This document shows, in pieces, positions 13,597 to 23,858 of a stretch of DNA of 28,100 nt. Position 1 is the first letter of the stretch; every line of letters starts with the position of its first letter. A program made the translations under genes and the position numbers. The DNA is from Bacilli bacterium (GTDB lineage Bacteria; Bacillota_I; Bacilli_A; RF39; UBA660). The notes beneath the pieces are model-generated. The model worked only from the letters and a program-made list of their open reading frames with translations. It had not been told where the DNA came from and searched no databases. The stretch covers positions 1 through 28,100 of the forward strand of contig JAAWSW010000006.1 in NCBI GenBank assembly GCA_022801735.1. The letters run 5' to 3'.

Positions 13597-13956
13597 ATGA
13601 ATACATGTACTATCGAAATTAAAGGAAAGGAATATACTTTTTGCTTAACTCGTGAAGCGATTAAATGGCTTGAAGCAAGAGGAATGAATTTTGGCGAGTT
13701 AGATAAAAAGATGTTCACATACGTTGATTTATTCTGGGTTGCAGGATTGATTACTAAACATGGTGAACTTACTGAATTAGAAGCACATCAATTAATGATT
13801 GATTATGCAAATGCAGACGCAGAAAAAGAGGAAGATAAAGGCGACGTTATGGAAGTTATTTCTTTCCTTATTGAAGAGTATACAAATTTTGTGTATGCCC
13901 TAACCGATACAAAATCAAACAGCAAGAAGAAGAAAGCGAAGATAGTAAAAGGGTAG
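13597..13956 (+). CDS. Tail assembly chaperone, short form (G-type)
   Basis: This gene encodes 119 residues. It follows the tail tube gene and precedes the tape measure gene, the conserved position of the chaperone pair (gpG and gpGT in lambda). The protein begins with a short beta part (CTIEIKGKEYTFCLTREAIKWLEARGMNF), as in the family, has a helical middle and ends in a lysine-rich stretch before the TAG at 13954. The longer form arises by a -1 frameshift near the end. Chaperones of this kind bind the tape measure and recruit tube subunits. Confidence 0.83.
   Translation: MNTCTIEIKGKEYTFCLTREAIKWLEARGMNFGELDKKMFTYVDLFWVAGLITKHGELTELEAHQLMIDYANADAEKEEDKGDVMEVISFLIEEYTNFVYALTDTKSNSKKKKAKIVKG
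13947..13953 (+). promoter_or_regulatory. Probable -1 frameshift site A AAA GGG
   Basis: The short chaperone reads GTA AAA GGG TAG at 13945-13956. The heptamer A AAA GGG lets the P-site lysine tRNA re-pair perfectly after slipping back one base and the A-site codon shift from GGG to AGG, just before the stop. It is an imperfect match to the X XXY YYZ rule, so the exact slip point is uncertain. The downstream frame is open from 13875 to 14345, so the shift must lie in that overlap. Confidence 0.5.
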
Positions 13957-14345
13957 ACGCAAATTTAGAAGAAAATAAGCACACGAACTTAACTGAATAT
14001 TTTAAGGAATTATTTCCTTATGCACTTCAGTACGGTATGTCAGCAGATGAGTTTTGGAAACAAGACCCAGAACTATTTTGGGCATACCGTTTTTCTTATA
14101 TAAAAAAACAAGAGTTTGAGCATAAAACATCAAACTATAACGCCTGGCTACAAGGTGCGTATTTTTATGAAGCGTTATCGGTTTCACTATCAAACGCATT
14201 TTCAAAAGAAAAACATTCATATAGAACTACGCCTTTTGGAGTCGAGGAAACCACACCAAAGCAAAATATTATAGAGACACAACTAAAGAACAGGGTTCTG
14301 AAAGTACAGGAACTGTTTAGGGGTGGTAAATGCAAAACGAATTAA
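13954..14345 (+). CDS. C-terminal extension of the long tail chaperone (GT-type)
   Basis: This frame lies one base back from the short chaperone and is open from 13875. Its text before the first ATG (14037) is typical for this domain (NLTEYFKELFPYALQYG) and continues as MSADEFWKQDPELFWAYRFSYIKKQEFEH. Because the conserved part begins before any start codon and no Shine-Dalgarno precedes 14037, it should be made as a fusion of about 248 residues by -1 frameshifting. It overlaps the tape measure start by 16 bases. Bases 14254-14264 are complementary to the predicted small RNA linker. Confidence 0.78.
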
Positions 14346-17300
14346 ATTTAAAAATAGAAGCAAACGCTAGAGAAGTTGATTCAACTTTAGAAAAGTTAAT
14401 ATCTACACTAAAAAAAGTAGATAGCACTATGAATAGTGTTTTAAAAAATATAGAGTCTAAAAATCCTACTAAATCTATGGAAGATGGGATTGATAGAGTA
14501 ACTAATAAAGCAGATAAGTTAAAATCTGCAATGAACTTTGCGGGTGTTTTTGCTATGGCTAAAACGGCTACAAAAACATTTGGCGACTTATTACAACAGT
14601 CAATCGATTATTCTGAAAATTTAAACTTATATAATGTAGCCTTAGATGACCTTTCTGAAAAAGGAATGAAGTTTCAAAATACTATTAATGAGGCTTTTGG
14701 AACAAATCAATCTGAAACATTACGTTATCAAGGTATATTTCAAGCAATATCTAAATCAATGGGAATTGCAAATGATAGTGCTTATAAATTATCAGAAGGT
14801 TTAACTAAAATTGGTTTTGACTTAGCGTCTTTATATAACATATCTGATACCAGTGCAATGAAAAAACTTCGTGCAGGTTTAGTTGGTGAGACAGAACCAT
14901 TACGTGCTGTTGGTCTTGATGTTACTGAAAATTCATTGAAACCAATCATTCAAAGATTGGATATGCGTGATAGTGAAGGTGAATTATTAACTCCAAGACA
15001 ACTTAATTATGCCGAAAAAATGTTGCTACGTTATATTGCTATAGTAGACCAAGCAAAAGTAGCGCAAGGAGACTTTGCTAACACTATAGAAGCACCAGCA
15101 AATCAGTTAAAAATATTAGGAATGCAATGTAAAGAAGCACAAAGAGCCTTAGGTAATTTATTTGTTGGAGCATTTGCTAAATTATTACCATATGCCGTAG
15201 CCGTAGTAATGGTTATTAAAGAAGTGGCTAACGCTATAGCAGGGGTGTTTGGTATTGAAATAAGCGATTATAATAGTGGCTTAGGTTCATTAGAGGACGC
15301 TTTTGTTGGCGTAGAGGATTCTACAAGTAATATTGGCGATAATTTAGATAAAGCAGATAAAAAGGCTAAGAAACTTCAAAGAACAACTATGGGGTTTGAT
15401 GAAATCCATAGTATATCTACACCAACATCTACCAGTCCATCTTCATCAGGTATTGATGGTGGTATAGGTAGCGGAATAAACCCAAAACTTTTAGCGGCTT
15501 TAGGTGATTATGAAAACGGTATGGAAAAAGTCCGCATGAAAGCAAACGCTATTAGAGATGCTATTATGAAGTGGCTAGGCTTTACTTATGATGCGGAAAA
15601 AGGTCTTTGGACGTTTAATAAAGGATTAACGCCTATAAAAGTTATCTTAGGAACAATAGGAGCATTACTTGCATCAAAAGTAATTAAAGGATTCAGAACT
15701 TTAGCCTCTGTTATGGGGTCTAGTGGATTAGGAAGGGTGGTAAAAGCATTAATAAGTCCTACAACGTCTCTTTTTTCGAATATGATAAAAGGCATAAAAG
15801 GTTCACACTCTAGCCTTAAAGGTAGTATAAATTCATGGAGAGAACAACAGGGGATTATATCTTCTACCACAGGTAAATTAAATGGATTTACTGGTGTTGT
15901 AAATGGCGCTAAGATAGCATTAATTGGATTAGCAACTGGAGTAGTTGGACTTACTGCTGTTAGTATGTCAATGAAAAGCATAGCCGAAGACGGATTTAAT
16001 TTAGCCAATTCATTAGGTTATGTTGGCGGTGCTTTAACTGCTATTGCAAGCGGAGCAACAATAGGGTCAATCTTTGGACCATGGGGAACTATTATAGGTG
16101 GAGCCACAGGAGCATTAACAACATTAATAGCCACTATGCACGGTTATAAAAATGCACAAAGTGCATCGCAAAAAGAACTTGATAGAAATGTATCATCTTT
16201 AAAAGAGTATATCAAAGGAATTAAAGAAGAAAGACAAGCAATTGAAGATAACATGAATGCGGAGTTAGCGCATATAACCCAGGCACAAACATTAGCAAAT
16301 GAGTTGAACAACATAGTAGATGCAAACGGAAAAATCAAAGATGGTTATGAAGATAGAGCGCAATTTATTTTGGGAACACTAAATAAAGCCTATGGTATTG
16401 AATATTCAATCATTGATGGTGTTATTCAAAATTATGGAAAATTAAAGAAAAGTATACAAGAGACCATAGAAGCAAAAAAAGCAGAAATAATTCTAAATGC
16501 TAATGAGAAAACATATGCAAACGCACTTGAAAGGCAAGTCGAACTTTGGAAGAAAAAAGAAGATACACAAAAATCTTTAAATAAAGTCCAAAAAGAATAT
16601 AAAAAGTGGATGGAAGAAACAGAAATACTTTATAATGGACTTGATGAGAGCGTAAAAGAACATATGAGTTTGTTAGAATTTGCTAAAATGGATAAGCATT
16701 GGGAATCTTATACACAAAGCATTCAAAGCGCAGAAGAAACATTAAAAAAAGCAGACGAAGCCTATAAACAAAACGTAGAAGACATTATTAATTACGAAAC
16801 GTTGCAAACATCTGTTATTACAGGAAACGAAAAGAAACGAGAAGAAGCAATACGCAATTATACAAACACTTTGAATACAGAAAAAGGTAAACAAAAACTG
16901 ACTTTAGGTGAAGAAATTAAGCATGCTCAAGAAAATGCAGAAAAAATAATAGCCATAGAAAAAAATAAAGGTAATGAAATAAACACTGAAATAAAAAGCC
17001 AAGCATATAGTCAATTAATGCTTGTTGCTCAAAATTTAACAGACCAAACATCAAAAGTTACGGAATTGTCTAAACCATTAAAAACGGCATGGAAAACATT
17101 ATCTGAAGAAAACTATGATGTTTATGCAGAACAATTATCTAAACTATCTCCTGAAATGCGTCAACAAATTCAAAATGTTACAGGTGTAATCACAGAGAAA
17201 ACACCAGAATTAGAAAAAGCAACAAATGAAATGGCAACAAAAATGGTTGACAAAATGAAAAAAGACAGGGAATACGCATCTGTTGCTAAATCAAGTATAG

Positions 17301-17980
17301 CAAATTACTTAAACGGATTAAGTGATAGTCAACAAAGGAAATTATTGGAAGATTGTGGTGTTAAAAATGTAGAAAAAGTTATGAGTGGATTAAAGAAAGG
17401 AAACATTTCTACAAGCGTGGGAATTCAAGTAGTACAAGGGCTTAATAATGGTTTAAAAAACAATTATTGGCAAGGACAAGTTATGAGTACTGCACTTTCA
17501 TTTTCTAACAATGTCTTAAAAACCATGAAAGCGGCTTTTGGGATTAAGTCACCATCAAGAAAAACAGCCGAATTTGGAAAATATCTTGGATTGGGATTGC
17601 CTAAAGGTCTGAATCAAGGTAAAAACACAGTATTATCACAAATTAGCGATTATTCTGATGATATAGTTTCTGCGTTTGAATCACCATTTGAATATGTAAA
17701 TAAAGAACTTAAATTTGATAATTTTAAACCTGTTGACATCAATACAAACCATAAACAAGAAATTATGAAAACAATAAGCAATAATTCCAAAATAGAATTT
17801 GAAATTGATGTAATAGGTGAAATTTCTAAAGCGGTTTGTCAAGCCATTAATAATCAACAAATTAATGTTAATGTAGATGTAAGCGCTAGAACAGAGAAAG
17901 GAACTATTGTAGAAACTGCTATCAATGGTATAAATAGAGAATATGCAAGGACAGGTAGAAGTCCTATTAAGGTGGCTTAA
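14330..17980 (+). CDS. Tape measure protein
   Basis: This gene encodes 1216 residues, the longest in the window, with AGGGGTGG before the ATG. It begins with a coiled coil, has a central hydrophobic region with glycine-rich membrane-like segments (about residues 400-600), further coiled coil at 610-900 and the GIKSPSRKTAEFGKYLGLGLPKGL motif near the end, typical of siphovirus tape measures. Its length sets tail length. At roughly 1.5 angstroms per residue one would expect a tail near 180 nm. I see no lysozyme or peptidase domain. The stop overlaps the next start by one base. Confidence 0.93.
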   Translation: MQNELNLKIEANAREVDSTLEKLISTLKKVDSTMNSVLKNIESKNPTKSMEDGIDRVTNKADKLKSAMNFAGVFAMAKTATKTFGDLLQQSIDYSENLNLYNVALDDLSEKGMKFQNTINEAFGTNQSETLRYQGIFQAISKSMGIANDSAYKLSEGLTKIGFDLASLYNISDTSAMKKLRAGLVGETEPLRAVGLDVTENSLKPIIQRLDMRDSEGELLTPRQLNYAEKMLLRYIAIVDQAKVAQGDFANTIEAPANQLKILGMQCKEAQRALGNLFVGAFAKLLPYAVAVVMVIKEVANAIAGVFGIEISDYNSGLGSLEDAFVGVEDSTSNIGDNLDKADKKAKKLQRTTMGFDEIHSISTPTSTSPSSSGIDGGIGSGINPKLLAALGDYENGMEKVRMKANAIRDAIMKWLGFTYDAEKGLWTFNKGLTPIKVILGTIGALLASKVIKGFRTLASVMGSSGLGRVVKALISPTTSLFSNMIKGIKGSHSSLKGSINSWREQQGIISSTTGKLNGFTGVVNGAKIALIGLATGVVGLTAVSMSMKSIAEDGFNLANSLGYVGGALTAIASGATIGSIFGPWGTIIGGATGALTTLIATMHGYKNAQSASQKELDRNVSSLKEYIKGIKEERQAIEDNMNAELAHITQAQTLANELNNIVDANGKIKDGYEDRAQFILGTLNKAYGIEYSIIDGVIQNYGKLKKSIQETIEAKKAEIILNANEKTYANALERQVELWKKKEDTQKSLNKVQKEYKKWMEETEILYNGLDESVKEHMSLLEFAKMDKHWESYTQSIQSAEETLKKADEAYKQNVEDIINYETLQTSVITGNEKKREEAIRNYTNTLNTEKGKQKLTLGEEIKHAQENAEKIIAIEKNKGNEINTEIKSQAYSQLMLVAQNLTDQTSKVTELSKPLKTAWKTLSEENYDVYAEQLSKLSPEMRQQIQNVTGVITEKTPELEKATNEMATKMVDKMKKDREYASVAKSSIANYLNGLSDSQQRKLLEDCGVKNVEKVMSGLKKGNISTSVGIQVVQGLNNGLKNNYWQGQVMSTALSFSNNVLKTMKAAFGIKSPSRKTAEFGKYLGLGLPKGLNQGKNTVLSQISDYSDDIVSAFESPFEYVNKELKFDNFKPVDINTNHKQEIMKTISNNSKIEFEIDVIGEISKAVCQAINNQQINVNVDVSARTEKGTIVETAINGINREYARTGRSPIKVA

Positions 17981-18414
17981 TGGAAGAAAATCAAACCTTA
18001 TCTCCTGAAAGTTTTACTTCAAGAGGAAATTATTATTCACGTATTGCATCAGGTCAAACGTTGGAAGTATCAATAAATGGCAAGAGTATATCTAAATACC
18101 TTGCCCCTGGTACTTCAGTTGGTTGGTATGATGTATCAATTGATAGTGGTCGTAGCACTAATGCTAATGGTAAGATGATATTAAACGTTGTGTCTACAAA
18201 ATACCGTCTCGACCTTGCTACTAACCATTTAACAAGTTCTGAATTTATAGATTTCTTTAGCGAAATCATAAAAAAACCAACTATGACAATTACATTTTAT
18301 AATCCGTTTACAGGTGGAACTAAAACAATCAATGCATATAGGGGAGATAGAACTGCTAGCCCTTATATGCCAAATATATTAAGTGGTACACAAATAGCGT
18401 TAATTGAATTATAA
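17980..18414 (+). CDS. DUF6711-like distal tail protein
   Basis: This gene encodes 144 residues. The pattern of a beta strand with VSINGKSISKYLAPG, then SIDSGRSTNANGKMI, LTSSEFIDFFSEI, a strand YNPFTGGTKTINAYRGDRTASPY and a final LSGTQIALIEL is that of the DUF6711 family found after the tape measure in phages of Clostridia and relatives. It is far shorter than classical distal tail (Dit) proteins but likely plays the same role of joining tube and hub. Starts at a TAATG overlap with the tape measure gene. Confidence 0.72.
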   Translation: MEENQTLSPESFTSRGNYYSRIASGQTLEVSINGKSISKYLAPGTSVGWYDVSIDSGRSTNANGKMILNVVSTKYRLDLATNHLTSSEFIDFFSEIIKKPTMTITFYNPFTGGTKTINAYRGDRTASPYMPNILSGTQIALIEL

Positions 18415-18422
18415 GGAGATTA

Positions 18423-21400
18423 ATGACTGAGAACTTTAAAAACGAATGCAAAGAACCTGCTTATGCAAATAGGCTAGGTAAAATCATATATAAAACTAAA
18501 GATACTAAAATTACAAATAAAAATACATTTGATAGTAATGGAGAACCTTTAAAATCACTAACTGTTTATGGAAAGTGTGAACAGGAAATTAGAAATGGTA
18601 AAAATGTGTTAAATGTTGTTTGTCCTAAAAGTGGTACAAAATCAGGCATAACATGGATTGTTAATGAAGACAATTCAATTACATTATCAGGGACTACAAC
18701 TGAAAATTTTTATCTAAATTTAAACAATGTTGATAATTGCAGATTTACATTAACAAATGGGAAAGTATATACATCATTTCTTAAGGCAGAAAATATTATA
18801 GAGGGAACTCCAACATCCGTAGGATTTACAACACGTAGTTCATCACAAAACTATACTTTATTAAATTGGATAAGTGGTAATGATTGTATAACAAGTACAT
18901 ACCAATATGCAACAGACAGTAATTGTTGGAGTTATTTGGAAATTACAAAAAATAAAACAATTAATTTAACAGTATATCCCATGATTCTTGAAGGAGATTA
19001 TTCAGCAGATACTGCATATGAAAAATATGGAAAAACACCAAGTGTAGATTATCCTAGTGAAATAAAAACAGTTAATGTAATAAGTGTAGATTTATTGCAG
19101 TATGTTCTAGATGAATCAAATACTAACATTAATGATAATATTAATTTGAATAATAATGAATTATGTTCAATTGATGATATTTTTGACGAGTTAGATATTG
19201 TATCTGGTGGATTAACCAAAAGAATAAGTAAAATTACCTTTGATGGTAGTGAATCCTGGTATAAAAGTGGAAGTTGTCTTAAATTATTATATTCTAATAT
19301 ATCTAAAGATGATATTAAACCATTTAACAATAGTGTAATTCCTCCAGCATTATGTAATTATTTTTTACCTGCAAGTGCTTCATCATTATATCGAGGAACA
19401 GTTACAGAAGGATTTTCTATTGGAGAAGACGGAGTGTATTTTGCAAATAATAATATATCAGCATCAGATTGGAAAACTTGGTTATCAGAAAACCCAGTCA
19501 CTGTTTATTATATAAAACAAAATCCAGAAACAATAACACTTGATTCACATGTTATTGAGACATTTGAAAGAACAAATAATATAACTATTAATTCTAATAT
19601 TCCAACAACACATTCTATAGAATATTATCCATATACAGAAATAACAGGAGATGATTATTTAGTTAATTACGAAGTCCTTGATGATTGTTATGTAGACGGT
19701 AATATTATTGGTACAACAAATGCAAAATCTATCAAAATTAATACATTAGATAACTATGAACTATCTGATGGCGAAATAGAGGCTTATATAGGTGTGAAAT
19801 ACGACGATAGCACTACGGAATACTTAAATATGGGCAAATATACTGTAGATAGCGAAAACAACCAGGAGACCCTTAAAAACGGCGAATATAATGGTCTTGA
19901 TATTTTGCATAAATTAAATGAACCATACATATGTGGAATTACTGATTATGAAACTACACAAATAACAATAGCAGACGTTTATAATGACTTGTGTCATAGT
20001 CTTGGATATATACCAAAGACATTAGAATTTATAAATAGTGATTTACCAGTTTCAGGTAATCCATTCACTAATAGAGAAAAATATAGAGACGTTTTAAGTG
20101 ATATTGCAGAAGTAGCATGCTCATTTGTTGAATTTGATGAAGATGAAGAAGAAATAGATTTAGTGTGGTTTGATGAAGAAATTTCAGAAACACTTACCAA
20201 AGATGATTATGCAACTCTTACTTTAAATAAACAGTATGGCCCTGTTAATTCTGTAGTAATTAAGGAAAGTCAAATTGAGGGCGAAAATGTAGTTATGCAA
20301 GATGAAGACGACATAACTAAAAATGGTGAAACTCAAATTGCAATTAAAGACAATTATTTTCTTTATAATGAAGATTTGCGTAGACAAGCCATTCCAGCAA
20401 TTTATGAAAGATTGAAAGGTTTTACTTATCAAGATTGTACTATCACTACAGATTTAGGAAAGCCATTCTTAAAATGTGGAAATAAAATCGAATTTGAAGC
20501 CAATGATGGGACAATGTTAGAGACATATGTCTTAAAACACGCTTTTAAATTTGATGGAGCGTTTCATTCTACTATTGAAAGTCCAGCACTAACTGAATCT
20601 GAAACTAGAATTGAAAACAACTATGAAACTCCAAAAGAAAATTTTAGACGTGTCGAGGTAGAAGTAAACAAAATTAAGGGTGAAATACAAAGTATTATTG
20701 AGGATAGTGATGATAATTATTCGCAAATCATGCAAGATGTTGAAAAAGTAGTAACCAGTATCCAAAAATCTGGTGGAAATAATTTACTACAAAATTCAGT
20801 AATGTTTGCTTGTAAAGAAGATGGCACACCTAATAATTGGACATTATCAGGCGATGGAATTTTGACAATTCAAACCAATGCTGAATCAACTAAGTTTGGC
20901 GGAATTAGTGGACAATCATTTACTTTAAATAACAAGTCTGTAATTCAAAGAATCAATGTCAAACAAGATAATGTTGAAATTCCAGAAAATGAAAAAACTT
21001 ATTATACATTTTCAACAAAAATTAAAAAGAAAATCACTGGAACCTGTTATGTAAAAATATCAAATGATAAAGAATTATATACCATAGAACTTGGAAGTGG
21101 TGTAGAAGCACAATATGAAGATTACGAAATCAAAGCATTATTACCACAATCAGATTATTATAATATTGAATTTTATGGCTCGGTAAATAGTGATGCAACA
21201 TTCACAGATAATATGTTTTCTGTTGGGCAATATAAATCATCATGGACACAAGCAAACGGCGAAATAATGAATACGCAAGTTCAAATAAATGTTGATGGGA
21301 TATTAGTTAAATCGCTAATATACGATGGAGACTATACCATCATGTCTCCCTTAGAGTTTGCGGGTTATTCAAAGATAAATGGAGTATTAACTAAAGTGTT

Positions 21401-21539
21401 TAGTTTGAATAAAGATACAACCATAGTAAAGAAATTAGAGGTAGAGGACCAAATTAAAATGCCACCAATAAAAATTGTGCCTATAACAGAGGGCGAGACA
21501 CAGGGCTGGGCGTTTGTGGCTTCTACAGGAAGGATATAA
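18423..21539 (+). CDS. Tail hub (Tal-like) with inserted and appended carbohydrate-binding regions
   Basis: This gene encodes 1038 residues. A hub core typical of prophage tail (gp44/Tal-like) proteins occupies about residues 410-745 (YVDGNIIGTTNAKSIKI, GEYNGLDILHKLNEP, KYRDVLSDIAEVACSF, GPVNSVVIKES, LRRQAIPAIYERLKGF). Its start appears to be split: residues 1-30 resemble the beginning of the hub, and about 380 residues are inserted after them, opening with GKNVLNVVCP...VNEDNSITLSGT, a pattern seen in carbohydrate-binding modules of phage tails. A coiled coil follows the hub (about 750-785), then a jelly-roll-like stretch (NNLLQNSVMF...NNWTLSGDG) and a final beta region. The protein likely holds the tail tip together and recognises a surface sugar. 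AAGGAG precedes the ATG. Confidence 0.78.
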   Translation: MTENFKNECKEPAYANRLGKIIYKTKDTKITNKNTFDSNGEPLKSLTVYGKCEQEIRNGKNVLNVVCPKSGTKSGITWIVNEDNSITLSGTTTENFYLNLNNVDNCRFTLTNGKVYTSFLKAENIIEGTPTSVGFTTRSSSQNYTLLNWISGNDCITSTYQYATDSNCWSYLEITKNKTINLTVYPMILEGDYSADTAYEKYGKTPSVDYPSEIKTVNVISVDLLQYVLDESNTNINDNINLNNNELCSIDDIFDELDIVSGGLTKRISKITFDGSESWYKSGSCLKLLYSNISKDDIKPFNNSVIPPALCNYFLPASASSLYRGTVTEGFSIGEDGVYFANNNISASDWKTWLSENPVTVYYIKQNPETITLDSHVIETFERTNNITINSNIPTTHSIEYYPYTEITGDDYLVNYEVLDDCYVDGNIIGTTNAKSIKINTLDNYELSDGEIEAYIGVKYDDSTTEYLNMGKYTVDSENNQETLKNGEYNGLDILHKLNEPYICGITDYETTQITIADVYNDLCHSLGYIPKTLEFINSDLPVSGNPFTNREKYRDVLSDIAEVACSFVEFDEDEEEIDLVWFDEEISETLTKDDYATLTLNKQYGPVNSVVIKESQIEGENVVMQDEDDITKNGETQIAIKDNYFLYNEDLRRQAIPAIYERLKGFTYQDCTITTDLGKPFLKCGNKIEFEANDGTMLETYVLKHAFKFDGAFHSTIESPALTESETRIENNYETPKENFRRVEVEVNKIKGEIQSIIEDSDDNYSQIMQDVEKVVTSIQKSGGNNLLQNSVMFACKEDGTPNNWTLSGDGILTIQTNAESTKFGGISGQSFTLNNKSVIQRINVKQDNVEIPENEKTYYTFSTKIKKKITGTCYVKISNDKELYTIELGSGVEAQYEDYEIKALLPQSDYYNIEFYGSVNSDATFTDNMFSVGQYKSSWTQANGEIMNTQVQINVDGILVKSLIYDGDYTIMSPLEFAGYSKINGVLTKVFSLNKDTTIVKKLEVEDQIKMPPIKIVPITEGETQGWAFVASTGRI

Positions 21540-23840
21540 ATGGCAAATTGTTCAGCAAATGGTTCAAGAGGACATCACAGATTCACTTTAAATGTTAATG
21601 AAACTGGTACTTCAACACAAAATAATACATCAATTGTTTCATTTTCCTTTGTACTAACTCCAATACAAACTGGATGGGATTGGAACATCAGAGGAATATC
21701 TTATAAAATAGTCATCAACGGAGTTTCTTATACAGGAACCATACAATCATATAACGGGTCAAGCACTGTTACATTGAAAAGTGGGAGTTTAACAATTCCA
21801 CACAACGCTGATGGAACAAAAAGCATAAGTTTTAGTTTTAGTGTTACTGATAGTGCTGGAAAGTCATATACTCCTGGTAATGCCAGTAGTAGTGGTAGTT
21901 TAGGTTTGAGTAGAATACCAAGACAGGCTAATCTAACATCGGCCGATAACTTCAATGATGAAGGAAATCCTACTATTAAATATAATAATCCTGCTGGAAA
22001 TGCAATTAGTTCTTTATCCGTTTGTATTTCTTTAACTGGGGCTAAAGATGATATTAAATATAGAGATATTCCAAAAACTGGTAATTCTTATACATTTAAT
22101 TTAACAGAAAAAGAACGAGAATTGTTAAGAAATTCATCACCAAACAATAACAAATTGCCAGTTAAATTTTACTTAAGAACAATTATTGGTGGAAATACTT
22201 ATTATTCGATATTGAATAGAACAATGACTATTATTAACGGTGAACCAACATTTGGTGGATTTAATTTAATTGACACCAATAAAAAGGTGACAGATGTATT
22301 GAAATTTAATTCATTTATTCAAAATTCTTCTAGTATTCAATTAAATATTCTTGCTAAAGATAAGATGAATACATTCAAAGGAGCAAGTCCAAAACATTAT
22401 GTTATAAACTTTGACGGGAAGACAATCATTGCAAATTATTCAGAAAACGATATGACTGTTGATTTAGGGAAAATAGAAAATTCATATATAGATAAAAATA
22501 ATTTTATTGAATTTTCAGTAATTGCTTATGATAGTCGAGGAAATTCGACAAAAATTTCAGAAACTTATTATGTTTTTCCTTATCAAAAACCAACCATTAA
22601 TCTTTCAGGAGGAAGAATCAATAATTTTGAGGATGAAACATTATTAGAAATCACAGGTACTACATTTTCTCTTCCTGAATCTGAACAATCAGATTTAACA
22701 CAGCCCAATTTAGAAATAGATTCGGATTCTCCTTTAGTTTATTATAAACAACCTATAGACATAACTATGGACAGTGATTATGCCGAAGATACAAACGCTT
22801 CAATGTGTAGTTCTTCATTTGTTTTTATAATCCCTAAAAACAGTAATACATGTTTGTTAGTGTTGCCTGATGGAGAACTTACACAATCACAAAAAGATAA
22901 AATTGTTAAAAAAATATGTCAAGAATATGAAACAGAACTGAATATTTATAGTGATTTTTCAATTCAAACTTTATCAATAGCATCTGAAAACATTGAACAA
23001 AGTAAAAATTATGATTTTTCAGATATTGGTTTAGGCAATATTGAAATAAGTGTAAATTCCTATATAGATATTATGTTTTTTGAAGTTTCTAACAGTTTTG
23101 AAGCGATAACAGGTAAATATATAATATCACCTAAAAATGTAACCACACATATTGAAGTCAATGAGATTGATAATATTAAATATCGTTATTGCTTGAATGA
23201 TGTATGGTCTGAATGGAATGAGATAAAGGATTATACAATAAACAGTTTTATTGATAATTGTGATGAATTTGGTAATTTTTTAAAAAATGATTATATTAAT
23301 AATTTTGTTTGTAATAATGTTGCACTATCAGTAAATAAAAATGAGACTTTTATAGTTCAAGTACAAGTTTATGACCAATTAGATTATGGAGAACAATTTA
23401 TAACAATTGATTCAGGTCAATCAATATTCTTTATAAGTAGTAACAAAAAGGCATGCTACATAAATGACAAAAGAGTTTTAACAGAAGATGATATAACGAT
23501 AGATAATCATTATTCTACAGAGGAAAAATTAACAGGGGGTAAGTGGATAGACGGCAAATCAATTTATAGAAAGGTAGTTGGTTTTAATACCATTAGCACA
23601 ATAGATACTGGCTTTAATTCCTATGATACCCTTATAAGCGCTAATTGCTTAGTTAAAGCCTCTAACTCTAAAGACAGAGGCTGGAGAACGATACCCTGGT
23701 TGTATGATATAGGTGATAAAAGTTGGGAGGGTGGTTTCCGTTTGGGTGAAGACGGAAAGATTTATTTTCAAGTAGGTTCTTCACTAAGTGATATACAGAG
23801 GGGGCATATAGTGTTGGAATATACAAAAATAGAAAACTGA
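21540..23840 (+). CDS. DUF859-like baseplate or receptor-binding protein
   Basis: This gene encodes 766 residues and starts right after the hub gene's stop. The N-terminal part (RFTLNVNETGTSTQNNTSIVSFSFVL, then a run of beta strands) and the YVFPYQKPTINLSGGRINNFED segment are typical of the DUF859 tail proteins of streptococcal and other Gram-positive phages. Residues about 380-620 are asparagine- and acid-rich and look like a variable insert. The last 90 residues (TGGKWIDGKSIYRKVV...GFRLGEDGKIYFQVG) form a C-terminal module seen at the end of many tail fibres, probably the receptor-binding end. It is likely the host-contact protein with the hub. Confidence 0.75.
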   Translation: MANCSANGSRGHHRFTLNVNETGTSTQNNTSIVSFSFVLTPIQTGWDWNIRGISYKIVINGVSYTGTIQSYNGSSTVTLKSGSLTIPHNADGTKSISFSFSVTDSAGKSYTPGNASSSGSLGLSRIPRQANLTSADNFNDEGNPTIKYNNPAGNAISSLSVCISLTGAKDDIKYRDIPKTGNSYTFNLTEKERELLRNSSPNNNKLPVKFYLRTIIGGNTYYSILNRTMTIINGEPTFGGFNLIDTNKKVTDVLKFNSFIQNSSSIQLNILAKDKMNTFKGASPKHYVINFDGKTIIANYSENDMTVDLGKIENSYIDKNNFIEFSVIAYDSRGNSTKISETYYVFPYQKPTINLSGGRINNFEDETLLEITGTTFSLPESEQSDLTQPNLEIDSDSPLVYYKQPIDITMDSDYAEDTNASMCSSSFVFIIPKNSNTCLLVLPDGELTQSQKDKIVKKICQEYETELNIYSDFSIQTLSIASENIEQSKNYDFSDIGLGNIEISVNSYIDIMFFEVSNSFEAITGKYIISPKNVTTHIEVNEIDNIKYRYCLNDVWSEWNEIKDYTINSFIDNCDEFGNFLKNDYINNFVCNNVALSVNKNETFIVQVQVYDQLDYGEQFITIDSGQSIFFISSNKKACYINDKRVLTEDDITIDNHYSTEEKLTGGKWIDGKSIYRKVVGFNTISTIDTGFNSYDTLISANCLVKASNSKDRGWRTIPWLYDIGDKSWEGGFRLGEDGKIYFQVGSSLSDIQRGHIVLEYTKIEN

Positions 23841-23858
23841 AATATAAAAAGGATTTTA

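Noticed and set aside
14037..14345. Independent gene starting at ATG 14037
   Set aside because: No ribosome binding site precedes it and the conserved domain begins about 80 bases earlier in the same frame, so a frameshift fusion is more likely.
15586..16008. Minus-strand open frame of 140 codons inside the tape measure gene
   Set aside because: It is a shadow of the plus-strand gene with no ribosome binding site; the same applies to other minus-strand frames within the structural genes, for example 4606-5001 and 11113-11517.
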